A stretch of DNA of 64,000 nt from positions 7,301,703-7,365,702 of the forward strand of contig CP016211.1 of NCBI GenBank assembly GCA_001931535.1. The letters run 5' to 3'. Origin of the DNA: Minicystis rosea. Its GTDB lineage: Bacteria > Myxococcota_A > Polyangia > Polyangiales > Polyangiaceae. Both the position numbers and the translations under genes were made by a program. The notes under the pieces are model-generated. The model searched no databases. It saw only the letters and a list, made by a program, of their open reading frames with translations, and was not told the origin of the DNA. Below are positions 1-9,480 of the stretch, piece after piece. Numbering within the stretch: the first letter of the stretch is position 1; the number at the start of each line of letters is the position of its first letter.

Positions 1-195
1 CGAATTGCTCGTGGACTCAATCTCGGCGTGTTTTGGCCTCACGCTGCCGACAGGCTCCGACATCCGGTTCCCCCTCGGGAGGACACCAGCAAGGACCTCG
101 CCGCTCACTGGCCGTGATCGCACGTCTCCAGGCGGGCCACCCGAAGCCGCCTTTGGCGTGGGGTGCGCAAATCCGTGGCAAGCGCTCGCCTCTGG

Positions 196-202
196 TATAG
201 AT
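196..202 (+). promoter_or_regulatory. -10-like box, leaderless start candidate
   Basis: TATAGAT ends 7 nt before the GTG start of the aldo/keto reductase, and no Shine-Dalgarno lies between. The spacing places transcription start at or next to the start codon, so a leaderless mRNA is inferred. No -35 was assigned. Confidence 0.45.
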
Positions 203-209
203 CGCGGGC

Positions 210-1151
210 GTGAGAAAACGGCCGCTCGGAAAGACGGGAATCGAGGTATCCGAGCTGTCGCTGGGGACTTGGGGGCTCTCCGGCGACGGTTATGGACCGA
301 TGGTGGAAGCCGAGGTCGATCGGGTGATCGATCGCGCGCTCGCCGCCGGCATCGATCTGTTCGACACGGCCGACGTGTACGGCAAAGGGAGTATGGAGCG
401 CCGCCTGGGCGAGCGCCTGCCGGCCGCGTCGACGTACGTCGCCACCAAGATCGGGACGGACCTGACGATCGTCCCTCCACAGAAGCGCTTCGATCTCGAT
501 TACCTCCGCCCGGCCTTCGAAGCCTCGCGCGATCGCCTCCGGCGCGAGACGCTCGACATCGTGCTCCTGCACAACCCGACCATGCTCGCCATGAGCAAGA
601 GCGAGCCCTTCGACTTCCTGAAGGAGCTGAAGCGTCTCGGCGCCGTGCGCGCGTGGGGTGTCTCGGCGGGCACGGCCGAGGTGGCGCGCGCCGCCATCCG
701 CCACGGCGCCGAGGTGATCGAGCTCGCGTACAACGTCTTCGTCGCCGCCGATCTGCACGGCCTGCGCGACATCCTCGCGGAGAGCGGCGTCGCCGTGCTC
801 GCGCGCTCGGTGCTCGCGCACGGCTTGCTCGCCGGTCAGTGGAGCCCGGAGCGCGAGTTCTACGACGGCGATCATCGCAACGATCGCTGGACGGCGAACG
901 ACCTCAAGACGCGCATCGGCCAGCTCGACGCGCTCCGCCCGCTCGTGACGGGCCCCGTGCTCTCCGTGCGCGCGGCGGCGCTGCGCTTCGTGCTCGCCAA
1001 CGCGCAGGTCTCGTCCGCCGTGCTCGGGCCGCGCTCGGTGGCGCAGCTCGATCAGCTCGTCCGTGAGGCTGGATCCGGCCCGCCGTACCTGCGCGACACG
1101 GCGCTCGCGGAGCTCTCGGCCCGACTGCGCGCAGTCGGGGTGGTGGTCTGA
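210..1151 (+). CDS. aldo/keto reductase family protein
   Basis: This is a 313-residue, probably cytoplasmic NAD(P)H-dependent carbonyl reductase, a normal length for the family. The N-terminal KTGIEVSELSLGTWGLSG opening is typical. The catalytic tetrad can be followed: Asp and Tyr in FDTADVYGKG, Lys in YVATKIG and His in IVLLHNP, all in the first half of the barrel. The GTG start has no Shine-Dalgarno but sits 7 nt after a -10-like box. The stop is 3 nt before the phosphatase gene, so the two are probably co-transcribed. The substrate cannot be read from the sequence. Confidence 0.93.
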   Translation: MRKRPLGKTGIEVSELSLGTWGLSGDGYGPMVEAEVDRVIDRALAAGIDLFDTADVYGKGSMERRLGERLPAASTYVATKIGTDLTIVPPQKRFDLDYLRPAFEASRDRLRRETLDIVLLHNPTMLAMSKSEPFDFLKELKRLGAVRAWGVSAGTAEVARAAIRHGAEVIELAYNVFVAADLHGLRDILAESGVAVLARSVLAHGLLAGQWSPEREFYDGDHRNDRWTANDLKTRIGQLDALRPLVTGPVLSVRAAALRFVLANAQVSSAVLGPRSVAQLDQLVREAGSGPPYLRDTALAELSARLRAVGVVV

Positions 1152-1154
1152 AGA

Positions 1155-1976
1155 ATGGATACCGATCGCGAGCTTGCCGAGGTCCTGCGCATCGCCCGCT
1201 TGGCGAGCGAGCGCGTCTCCGCCGTCTACGCCACGCCTTTCACGGTCGAGCTGAAGGGCCCGGGTGATCCCGTCACCCGCGCCGATCGCGAGGCCAACGA
1301 GATCATCTGTCGCGCGCTCGAAGCCTCGTTCCCCGGCGACGCCATCCTCGCCGAGGAGAGCGTGCCCACGAGCGCCGACGAGATCGCCCGCCTCGTCGCC
1401 AAGGAGCGTGTCTGGTACGTCGATCCGCTCGACGGCACGCGCGAGTTCGCCGATCGCAACGGCGAGTTCTGCGTGATGGTCGGCCTCGCCGTCGGCGGCC
1501 GCGCCTTGCTCGGCGTGCTCGTCATGCCGGTGAACGGCGAGGCCCTCGCCGGCCGCGTCGGCGCCGCTGCGTTCCGCGAGGATGCCGACGGCAAGCGCGC
1601 GCCGCTCCGGGTCAACGACACCCACGATCCCCGCGCCGCGACCATCGTCATCTCGCGCTCGCATCGCCCCGCGATCGTCGATCCCGTGGTCGAGCGCCTC
1701 GGCATCGCGCGCGTCGTTCCCTGCGGATCGGTCGGCGTGAAGGTGGCGCGCATCTGCGGCGGGATGGCCGATCTCTACGTGCACGGCGGGAGCGGCGCGA
1801 AGCGCTGGGACACGTGCGCGCCGGAGGCCGTGCTCGTCGCCGCCGGTGGTCGCTTCACCGATCTCTCGGGTCGATCGATCGACTACGCATGCCCCGATCT
1901 GCCGGTACGTCATGGCATCGTCGCCACCAACGGCGCGCTCCACGACGCCGTGATCGCCGTCACGCACGCGGCTTGA
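1155..1976 (+). CDS. inositol monophosphatase / CysQ-like 3'-phosphoadenosine phosphatase family
   Basis: This 273-residue Mg2+-dependent phosphomonoesterase belongs to the FIG/inositol-monophosphatase superfamily. Metal-binding signatures are in order: AEES near residue 70, the DPLDGTREF motif near residue 95, and KRWDTCAPEA near residue 215. The WDTCAPEA form and the CGSVGVKVARI segment resemble CysQ/BPNT1 enzymes, which remove the 3'-phosphate of PAP, more than classical IMPases. This assignment is by resemblance. The gene follows the reductase with a 3-nt gap and ATG start. Inositol phosphate or fructose bisphosphate as substrate remain possible. Confidence 0.88.
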   Translation: MDTDRELAEVLRIARLASERVSAVYATPFTVELKGPGDPVTRADREANEIICRALEASFPGDAILAEESVPTSADEIARLVAKERVWYVDPLDGTREFADRNGEFCVMVGLAVGGRALLGVLVMPVNGEALAGRVGAAAFREDADGKRAPLRVNDTHDPRAATIVISRSHRPAIVDPVVERLGIARVVPCGSVGVKVARICGGMADLYVHGGSGAKRWDTCAPEAVLVAAGGRFTDLSGRSIDYACPDLPVRHGIVATNGALHDAVIAVTHAA

Positions 1977-2521
1977 TCGCGGCGCCGCGCGCGTCGCCAT
2001 CATCACGTCATCCTCACCACCAACATGACGTGACGACGCTGTGATCGCGTTCACGCGCGCAGCACGATCGCGGTGTGCACCGCGTACGTCTCAACACTTC
2101 GTCGCATGACGGAAGTCACTCACTGACGCTCATCGCATGACGCGAGATCGCCTGGAGTGATGGCCCAAGGCTGCACCTTCGCTGCTGCAGTGAGGGGTCG
2201 AGACCGCAGGGAGATCACCCGAGTTACCGCGGCCCGGCGGAAGAATTTGCAATCGCTCCCTGGCACGAAACATGTCATGGGCCGAGCGTCGTGAACTGCG
2301 TTCATACGCGCCCTGCCGCTACGGCACGGCGACGTTCATGAGCGTAGTCCCTCGACCGTCGTGGGAAGCGGCTGCGTGACGCGCTCCGGATGGAGCGCCG
2401 GCGGCCTCGTCTCTCGTCGGCGCCAGGAGACATCACCGCACGCTGGAGCCTTCGTCGCCATGGCTCCGGCAAGGAGCACCCTCGTGAAGAAGACCGACTC
2501 GTTGCTTGACAGGAGAGTAGC
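1977..2521. other. 545-bp intergenic region
   Basis: No convincing gene was found here. It holds a 9-bp dyad (2003-2011 with 2025-2033) just after the phosphatase gene, which may be a weak terminator without a T-tract. The 3' end carries the AGGAG (2511-2515) of the next gene. The long gap is consistent with an independent promoter for the giant lipoprotein gene. Confidence 0.5.
2003..2033 (+). terminator. short perfect dyad downstream of the phosphatase gene
   Basis: TCACGTCAT and ATGACGTGA form a perfect 9-bp stem with a 13-nt loop. There is no T-run, so this is either a weak terminator or a protein-binding dyad. Confidence 0.3.
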
Positions 2522-5500
2522 GTGAGACACCGAGAACCGAATGTGGGGCTGGGCGGGGCGCTGTGGCTGTCCGCCGCGCTCCTGTTGCCTGCTTGTGCGC
2601 CGGACTCGAAGGGTCCCGCACAAGAGGGCAACGGCGCGGACAACAACGGCACGGAGCACACGGGAGAAGCGCATAGCGCCATCTTCTCCAACGGTGGTTT
2701 CGAGTCGGGCACGAACAACCAAGCTCCCCCGTCGTGGACGGTGACGACGAACCTCAATCCCGGCGTCACCATCCAGACCCCGCAGACGCGCGCCGGCCTG
2801 AATCTGTCGGCCGGCGGCAACCCCCTGACGCGCACGCTGGTGACCACCGCCGGCCCCGAGTCGCAGACCGACGCGAACCTGGGCACCACGGCCTCGTTCC
2901 GCTGGCCGAAGTTCGGCAACGCGGTCGCGCTCGTGAACCAGCTCGGCCAGAACAAGAACGTCAACTCGATGAAGCAGTCGATGACCGTTTCGGCGGCCGA
3001 CATCGACAGCATCGACGGGCTCGCCCACGTGCGCTTCCTCCTCGCGCCCGTGCTCCAGGATCCGGGGCACACCGCGGACCAGCAGCCGTACTTCTACGTG
3101 CAGCTCACCAACCTGAGCAAAGGCAACAGCGTCCTCTACACGGACTACAACTTCGCCAATCAGCCCGGCGTGCCGTGGAAGAACAACGGCGCTGGGATCA
3201 CCTACACCGATTGGGCGCTCGTCGACATCGCGCCCGGGAGCGCGCAGCTCGCGGTGGGCGATCAGGTGGAGCTCGAGGTCATCGCCGCGGGCTGCTCCCT
3301 CGGCGGGCACTGGGGCCAGGTCTACGTCGACGGCGTGGGCGCGAGCGTGCCGGGCGCGTTCGTCTCCGCGACGGGTCCGGCCGCGGCCAACGACAACACC
3401 GACATCACCTATACGATTACGTACAAGAACGACGGCACCTCGACGGCCGGCGGTGTGGTGGTGGAGTTCAACACGCCGCCCAACACCACGTTCACCTCGT
3501 TCAACGCGCCCGGGCTCACGTGCACGGCGCCGGCGGCGGGCAGCGCCGGCCTCGTGACCTGCACGGTCGGCACGCTGCCGGCAGGCGGGAACGGATCGTT
3601 CCAGATCACGGTCCACATCAACAACGGCGCGACCGGCACGATCACGGCGGGCAACTACGACATCCAGGGGACCGGCATCTCTCCGCTGCTCGGGCCCAAG
3701 GTCTACACCGCCATCACCCACAACGTGACGTACGCCGATCTCGCCATCACGAAGACCGACGGCGTGACCACGGTGGCCGCCGGCCAGTCGACCACGTACA
3801 GCATCGTCGTCACCAACGCGGGCCCGAGCGCGGTCACCAACGCCACGGTGACGGACACGCTCCCCGGCACCCTCACCAACGCCACCTGGACCTGCGTCGG
3901 CACCACGGGCGCCTCGTGCACGGCGTCGGGCACGGGCAGCATCAACGACGGCACCGTCTCCATCCCGGTGGGCGGGAAGGTCACGTACACGCTGACCGCC
4001 ACCGTCCCCGCGAACGCGGCCGCGGGGCAGCTCGCCAACATCGCGAGCGTGAGCCTGCCCTCGGGGGCCAGCGATCCCACGCCGGTCAACGACTCGGTGG
4101 GCGACTACGACGCCATCACCGCGGCGAACGGCACGTCGTGCACGACGAACGCGGAGTGCACGAGCGGCGTCTGCGATCCGAAGAACAACAAGTGCGGCTG
4201 GGCCGACGGCGACGGGCCCTGCACGCCGGCGAACGGTCCGGCGATCTGTCAGTCCGGCGTCTGTAGCCCCAACGGCACCATCTGCATCCCGGCCGGCGGA
4301 TGCGCGGTGGACGCCGACTGCGCGAGCACGCAGTGGTGCAACACGGAGACGCTCGCGTGCGCGCCCAAGCTGCCCAACGGGACGACGGTCCCGACGGTCG
4401 CCGGCCACGCGCCCCCGCTCACCGGCACCTGCACGAGCGGTGTGGGCGCGGCGGTGTGCGTGTCAGGCGTGTGTGACACGAACGACAACCAGTGCGGCTA
4501 CAAGAACGGCGACGGTCCCTGCACCTTGGCCGACGCGGCCGTGGTCTGCCGTTCGGGCGCATGCAGCGCCGATGGCACCTGCATGGTCGCCGGCGGCTGC
4601 AACATCGACGCCGACTGCTCGGGCCAGAATTGGTGCAACATCAGCGCCCACGCCTGCACGCCCAAGGTCGACAACGGCATCGCGATGCCGTCCGATCCCG
4701 GGCACACGAGCCCGGTGGTGAACGCTACCTGCAACGCCGCCGCGGCGGCGCTCGTGTGCGTGAGCGGCGTGTGTGACACGAACGACAACCAGTGCGGCTA
4801 CGCCAACGGCGACGGCCCCTGCACCTTGGCCGACGCGGCCGTGGTCTGCCGCTCGGGCGCGTGCAGCGCCGATGGCACCTGCATGGTCCCCGGCGGCTGC
4901 AACATCGACGCCGACTGCTCGGGCCAGAGCTGGTGCAACATCAGCGTCCACGCCTGCGCGCCCAAGGTCGACAACGGCGGCGTGATGCCCTCCGATCCCG
5001 GCCACGCGAGCCCGGTGGTGAACGCCACCTGCAACGACGCGGCGGCGGCGCTCGTGTGCGTGAGCGGCGTGTGCGACGCGGACGACGACAAGTGCGGTTA
5101 CAAGAACGGCGACGGCACCTGCACGACGGCGAACGCCGCCACGGTGTGCCGCTCGGGCGCCTGCGATCCCGATGGCAAGTGCGGCTTCGCCAACGGCGAC
5201 GGGCCGTGCGTCCCCGACAACGGCGCGCCGTGCCGCTCGGGCGCGTGCAGCGCGCACGGCAAGGTGTGCATGCCCATCGGCGGCTGCGCGGTCGACGCCG
5301 ACTGCGGCGCCGGCGAGTGGTGCAACACCGAGGTCTTCGCGTGCAAGCCGAAGCTTCCCAACGGCACGACGATCCCGACGGTGGGCGGACACGCGCCGCC
5401 GCTCGGTGGCACGTGCTCGAGCGCGGTGGGCGCGGCGGTCTGCGCGAGCGGCGTCTGCGACACCGCCGACAACCAGTGCGGCTTCGCCAACGGCGACGGT

Positions 5501-7450
5501 CCCTGCAACGCGGCCAATGGTCCCGTGGTGTGCCGCTCCGGCGCCTGCGGCACGAACGGCGTCTGCGAGCCGCCCGCGGCCTGCAACGCGGACGCGGATT
5601 GCAAGACGGCCACCGAGTACTGCGACACCGGCGCCCACACCTGCGCGCCCAAGCAGCCCAACGGCGCGCCGCTCCCGACGGTGACGGGCCACACGCCCGA
5701 TCTCGACGGCACCTGCAACACCACGGCGGCGCCCATCGTCTGCCAGAGCGCCGTGTGCGACGCGGCCGACAACGCCTGCGGTTACAAGAACGGCGACGGC
5801 CCCTGCACGGTCGAGAACGCGGGCACGGTGTGCCGCTCCAGCACCTGCAGCGCCAACGGCAACGTGTGCATCCCGAGCGGCGGCTGCGCGGTCGACGCCG
5901 ACTGCGACGCGAGCGACTGGTGCAACACGCAGACGTTCACCTGCACGCCCAAGCTGCCCAACGGCGGCGGCATGCCGAACGTCGGTGGCCACACGCCGGT
6001 CCTCGATGGCAAGTGCTCGCCGGACGCCGCCACCGCGGTGTGCGCGTCGGGTGTGTGTGACACGAACGACGACAAGTGCGGCTACGCCAACGGCGACGGC
6101 CCCTGCACCACGGCGAACGGCGCGGTCGTGTGCCGCTCGGCGCTGTGCGGCTCGAACGGCACGTGCGTCCCGCAGAAGGACTGCACGAGCGACGATCAGT
6201 GCGACCAGGCCACGCAGTACTGCGACACGGGCGCGGGCATCTGCGCGCCCAAGCTGCCCAACGGCTCGCCGCTCCCGGCGGTGCCCGGGCATTCGCCGAC
6301 GCTCGATGGATCCTGCACCGACAGCTCGGCGCAGATCGTCTGCCAGAGCGGCGTGTGCGATCCGGAGGACGGCCTCTGCGGTCACGCCATCGGCGAGGGT
6401 CCGTGCGACGCGACCAACGGCGCGGTGGTGTGCCGCTCGGGTCAGTGCGCGGTGACGGGCCCGAACCAAGGCCTCTGCGTGGAGTGCGTGGCCGACGCGC
6501 AGTGCCTCGGCTCGCAGCCCGTGTGCGATCCCAACAGCAACGCCTGCGTGCAGTGCACGACGGCCGACGCCGAGGCCTGCGCGGGCTCGACGCCGGTGTG
6601 CGTGGCCGGCCCCGAGACGTGCGCGCCCTGCGACGGTGATCTCGGCGACGAGACGCCGCGCGCCTGCAACAAGGCGGAGTCGCCCTACTGCTTCCTCAGT
6701 GGGCCTTCGGCCGGCGAGTGCGGCAAGTGCACGACGAACGCGGAGTGCGCGGGTCACCCGAGCGGGCCGATCTGCGACACGACCACGGGCGCCTGCGGTA
6801 CGGCGTGCCACGTGGACGCCGACTGCGACGCGGCCTCGTGGTGCAACGCGCCCGCGAACGGCAGCGGCACGTGCGTGCCCAAGCTCGACAACGGCACGCA
6901 CCTCCCCGCGAACCCCTCCGAGGTCGCGACCTGCACCGACGCGGTGGGCACGCGCGTCTGCAAGTCGGGCGTGTGCGACACGAGCACGAACGAGTGCGGC
7001 TACGAGAACGGCAACGGCCCCTGCTCCGACGCGAGCGTGTGCCAGTCGGGCGCGTGCGACACGAAGGATCAGAAGTGCGGCTTCGCCGATGGCAACGGTC
7101 CGTGCATGAGCGACGCGGTCTGCCGCTCGTCGCACTGCGACACGGCCACGCAGCTCTGCGGCAAGCCGACCAACCCGGGGTGCACGGTCGACACGGACTG
7201 CAAGTCGACCGAGTTCTGCCGGGCCGACGGCGCCTGCACCACCAAGCACGATGACGGCGAGACCTGCTCCGGCGCGAATCAATGCCAGAGCGGCGCCTGC
7301 GTCGACAAGATCTGCGACTCCATCGTCGCTTCGGGCAACGGGCTCTTGTGCGCCGCGCAACCGTCGTCGGACGGAGGCAGCGGCCGCGCGGCGACGCTGA
7401 TCGGGCTGATGCTGGCCACGGCCGGCCTCGTCCGCAGGCGGCGGCGCTGA
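2522..7450 (+). CDS. giant cysteine-rich repeat lipoprotein with MYXO-CTERM-like tail
   Basis: This is a 1642-residue surface or periplasmic protein of unknown role. A signal peptide ends in a lipobox, LLPAC, with Cys25. Residues about 278-397 and 400-528 are DUF11-like beta domains. From about 540 onward come some eleven Cys-rich modules of about 100 residues built on CxSGxCD, CGYxNGDGPC, CRSGxC, DADC and PKLPNG. The C-terminus has an isolated Cys, a hydrophobic stretch and RRRRR, resembling MYXO-CTERM. GTG start follows AGGAG by 6 nt. Lipidation and a C-terminal sorting tail in one protein is notable. Adhesion or surface-coat function is inference only. Confidence 0.85.
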   Translation: MRHREPNVGLGGALWLSAALLLPACAPDSKGPAQEGNGADNNGTEHTGEAHSAIFSNGGFESGTNNQAPPSWTVTTNLNPGVTIQTPQTRAGLNLSAGGNPLTRTLVTTAGPESQTDANLGTTASFRWPKFGNAVALVNQLGQNKNVNSMKQSMTVSAADIDSIDGLAHVRFLLAPVLQDPGHTADQQPYFYVQLTNLSKGNSVLYTDYNFANQPGVPWKNNGAGITYTDWALVDIAPGSAQLAVGDQVELEVIAAGCSLGGHWGQVYVDGVGASVPGAFVSATGPAAANDNTDITYTITYKNDGTSTAGGVVVEFNTPPNTTFTSFNAPGLTCTAPAAGSAGLVTCTVGTLPAGGNGSFQITVHINNGATGTITAGNYDIQGTGISPLLGPKVYTAITHNVTYADLAITKTDGVTTVAAGQSTTYSIVVTNAGPSAVTNATVTDTLPGTLTNATWTCVGTTGASCTASGTGSINDGTVSIPVGGKVTYTLTATVPANAAAGQLANIASVSLPSGASDPTPVNDSVGDYDAITAANGTSCTTNAECTSGVCDPKNNKCGWADGDGPCTPANGPAICQSGVCSPNGTICIPAGGCAVDADCASTQWCNTETLACAPKLPNGTTVPTVAGHAPPLTGTCTSGVGAAVCVSGVCDTNDNQCGYKNGDGPCTLADAAVVCRSGACSADGTCMVAGGCNIDADCSGQNWCNISAHACTPKVDNGIAMPSDPGHTSPVVNATCNAAAAALVCVSGVCDTNDNQCGYANGDGPCTLADAAVVCRSGACSADGTCMVPGGCNIDADCSGQSWCNISVHACAPKVDNGGVMPSDPGHASPVVNATCNDAAAALVCVSGVCDADDDKCGYKNGDGTCTTANAATVCRSGACDPDGKCGFANGDGPCVPDNGAPCRSGACSAHGKVCMPIGGCAVDADCGAGEWCNTEVFACKPKLPNGTTIPTVGGHAPPLGGTCSSAVGAAVCASGVCDTADNQCGFANGDGPCNAANGPVVCRSGACGTNGVCEPPAACNADADCKTATEYCDTGAHTCAPKQPNGAPLPTVTGHTPDLDGTCNTTAAPIVCQSAVCDAADNACGYKNGDGPCTVENAGTVCRSSTCSANGNVCIPSGGCAVDADCDASDWCNTQTFTCTPKLPNGGGMPNVGGHTPVLDGKCSPDAATAVCASGVCDTNDDKCGYANGDGPCTTANGAVVCRSALCGSNGTCVPQKDCTSDDQCDQATQYCDTGAGICAPKLPNGSPLPAVPGHSPTLDGSCTDSSAQIVCQSGVCDPEDGLCGHAIGEGPCDATNGAVVCRSGQCAVTGPNQGLCVECVADAQCLGSQPVCDPNSNACVQCTTADAEACAGSTPVCVAGPETCAPCDGDLGDETPRACNKAESPYCFLSGPSAGECGKCTTNAECAGHPSGPICDTTTGACGTACHVDADCDAASWCNAPANGSGTCVPKLDNGTHLPANPSEVATCTDAVGTRVCKSGVCDTSTNECGYENGNGPCSDASVCQSGACDTKDQKCGFADGNGPCMSDAVCRSSHCDTATQLCGKPTNPGCTVDTDCKSTEFCRADGACTTKHDDGETCSGANQCQSGACVDKICDSIVASGNGLLCAAQPSSDGGSGRAATLIGLMLATAGLVRRRRR
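4471..5070 (+). repeat. 300-bp tandem duplication inside the Cys-rich gene
   Basis: Units 4471-4770 and 4771-5070 are nearly identical, and a third, more diverged copy begins at 5071. The period is exactly 100 codons, so unequal crossing-over changes copy number without a frameshift. Low divergence between the first two units suggests recent duplication. Confidence 0.85.
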
Positions 7451-7457
7451 CACGAAT

Positions 7458-7493
7458 GCCGCCCTCCGGCCCGCGATTGGGCTGGAGGGCGGC
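7458..7493 (+). terminator. strong hairpin after the Cys-rich lipoprotein gene
   Basis: GCCGCCCTCC pairs with GGAGGGCGGC, and an inner GGCCC/GGGCT continues the stem for about 15 bp with a 6-nt loop. There is no T-tract. It lies 7 nt after the stop codon. Confidence 0.6.
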
Positions 7494-7546
7494 GCTCACC
7501 CCGGAACTGCCAATCTCACGAACTCGTGCGTTCAGGAGCATCTACC

Positions 7547-9415
7547 TTGGCTACCCATCGATTCCACCGGCGCCTGCTCGGCGCCTCTCTGGCCCTCGCG
7601 CTCGGCGCAGCGCCCGCCGTCACGGCGGCCCAACAACAGGGTGTCGCGCTCGACCGCTTCAATCCTGCTCCGGCGGGAGATCGGATGTTCGGCGTCCCCT
7701 CACCCTTCGCCGCCGGTCATCTCACGCCGCACGTCATGCTGCTCGGCGACTATGCCCACAATCCCCTCGTCCTGCGTTATGCGGAGAGCGGGGACAAGGT
7801 GGGGACGGTCGTCGGCAATCAGCTCTTCCTTCACCTCAACGGTGGTATCTCGCTCTGGAATCGCCTCAACATCAACATCGATGTTCCCATGGCGCTCTTC
7901 CAAAATGGCGAGAGCCCCAATGTCGGTGGGCTCGCGTTCACCTCGCCGAGCAAGGTGCAATTCGGCGATCTGCGCGCCGGCGTGCGCGTGCGGCTCTTCG
8001 GCGAATACCACGATCCCTTCCAGCTCGCGGTGGGCGGGTACGTCTGGTTCCCGACCGGGCCCAAAGGCTCCTTCGTCAGCGATGGGACGGTGCGCGGCGA
8101 GCCGCACGTCATCATCGGTGGCCGCGGCGCGGATCGCGTGGTGTGGTCGGTGGCCGTCGGGCCCGAGATCCGCGGGGCCACCAACATCGGGAGCGTCGAG
8201 CTCGGCACCACGCTGAAATGGGGCGGCGGCCTCGGCTTCCTGCTCCTCGACAACCGGCACCTGCAGCTCGGTTTGGAGGCGAGCGGCGGTGTCACGCTGC
8301 GCGAGGTGCAGAAGCGCAACGTCAACGCCGAGATCCTGGCCGACCTGCGATATCGGGTGATTGACGATCTCGAGATCGGCGTCGGCGCCGGCCCCGGCCT
8401 CAGCGCCGGTATCGGCACGCCCGACTTCCGCGGCGTGTTGATGGTGGCGTACACGCCCGAGCAGAAGGCCGATCGCGATCGCGACGGCATCGTCGACGCC
8501 GAGGATGCCTGCCCGGACGTGAAGGGCATTCACGATCCCGATCCCAAGAAGAACGGCTGCCCGCCGCCCGGAGATCGCGACGGCGACGGCATCCCCGACG
8601 AGCTCGATGCCTGCCCCGACGTGAAGGGCGTGCACGATCCCGATCCGAAGAAGAACGGCTGCCCGCCCGATCGCGACGGCGACGGCATCATCGACGCCGA
8701 GGACGCGTGCCCCGACGTGAAGGGCGTGCCCGATCCCGACCCGAAGAAGAACGGCTGCCCGCCCGATCGCGACGGCGACGGCATCATCGACGCCGAGGAC
8801 GCGTGCCCCGACGTGAAGGGTGTGCACGATCCCGACCCGAAGAAGAACGGCTGCCCGGCCCCGGTGGACACCGACGGCGACAAGATCTTCGACGACGAGG
8901 ATGCCTGCCCGAACGTGAAGGGCATCCGTCACGAGAATCCGAAGCTGAACGGCTGCCCCAAGGTCCACGTCAGCGAGACCGAGATCTTCATCCTGGAGCA
9001 GGTGCAGTTCGACACGGCCAAGGCGACCATCAAGAAGGTGAGCGATCCGCTCCTCGACGAGGTGGCCGGCGTGCTCAAGGAGCACCCGGACCTCACCAAG
9101 GTCGAGGTGCAGGGCCACACCGACAACGTCGGCTCCCCGCCCATGAACAAGCGGCTCTCGCAGGCCCGCGCCGACGCGGTGGTGAAGGCGCTCGTCAAGC
9201 GCGGCATCGACAAGAAGCGGCTCACGGCCAAGGGCTACGGGCAGGACGTGCCGCTCGTGCCCAACGACAGCGACGCGAACCGCCAGAAGAACCGCCGCGT
9301 GCAGTTCAACATCCTCGAGCGGAAGTCCGGCGACAAGCAGCCCGCCGCCGAGAAGCAGCCCGCCGCCGAGAAGAAGCCCGCCGCGAAGAAGCCCGCCACG
9401 AAGAAGAAGCCCTGA
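7547..9415 (+). CDS. OmpA-family outer membrane protein with thrombospondin type-3 repeats
   Basis: This is a 622-residue cell-envelope protein. A signal peptide ends near AVTAAQ. A predicted beta-rich domain covers about residues 35-300. Acidic calcium-type repeats, DxDGDGIxDxxDxCPD with KKNGCP, follow at about 305-470. A C-terminal OmpA peptidoglycan-binding domain (QFDTAKA, GHTDNVG, NRRVQF) precedes a Lys/Ala/Pro tail. I chose TTG at 7547 because AGGAG (7534-7538) lies 8 nt upstream and translation then opens directly on the signal peptide. A GTG at 7526 in frame is the alternative. Two TSP3 units near 8670-8861 are almost identical 96-bp copies. Likely role: anchoring the outer membrane to the wall. 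Confidence 0.88.
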   Translation: MATHRFHRRLLGASLALALGAAPAVTAAQQQGVALDRFNPAPAGDRMFGVPSPFAAGHLTPHVMLLGDYAHNPLVLRYAESGDKVGTVVGNQLFLHLNGGISLWNRLNINIDVPMALFQNGESPNVGGLAFTSPSKVQFGDLRAGVRVRLFGEYHDPFQLAVGGYVWFPTGPKGSFVSDGTVRGEPHVIIGGRGADRVVWSVAVGPEIRGATNIGSVELGTTLKWGGGLGFLLLDNRHLQLGLEASGGVTLREVQKRNVNAEILADLRYRVIDDLEIGVGAGPGLSAGIGTPDFRGVLMVAYTPEQKADRDRDGIVDAEDACPDVKGIHDPDPKKNGCPPPGDRDGDGIPDELDACPDVKGVHDPDPKKNGCPPDRDGDGIIDAEDACPDVKGVPDPDPKKNGCPPDRDGDGIIDAEDACPDVKGVHDPDPKKNGCPAPVDTDGDKIFDDEDACPNVKGIRHENPKLNGCPKVHVSETEIFILEQVQFDTAKATIKKVSDPLLDEVAGVLKEHPDLTKVEVQGHTDNVGSPPMNKRLSQARADAVVKALVKRGIDKKRLTAKGYGQDVPLVPNDSDANRQKNRRVQFNILERKSGDKQPAAEKQPAAEKKPAAKKPATKKKP

Positions 9416-9425
9416 CACACCGTGA

Positions 9426-9456
9426 GGCCTGCGCCGTCTCCCCGACGGCGCAGGCC
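9426..9456 (+). terminator. 13-bp perfect hairpin after the OmpA gene
   Basis: Left arm 9426-9438 pairs perfectly with 9444-9456 across a 5-nt loop, starting 10 nt after the stop codon. It is very GC-rich and has no T-tract, but its position fits a terminator. Confidence 0.6.
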
Positions 9457-9480
9457 CGCTACGGCCACGCGGCCATCAGG

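Noticed and set aside
105..2054. A 649-codon minus-strand frame over the first two genes
   Set aside because: It mirrors the two enzyme genes, which carry clear catalytic motifs on the + strand; typical GC-rich shadow.
2261..2277. TGGCACG resembling a sigma-54 promoter
   Set aside because: The downstream element lacks the required GC dinucleotide (ATGTC instead of TTGC), so it does not fit.
4463..7453. A 996-codon minus-strand frame opposite the Cys-rich gene
   Set aside because: Its Arg/Ala/Val repeats are the complement of the Cys-rich modules; the + strand has signal peptide, lipobox and ribosome site.
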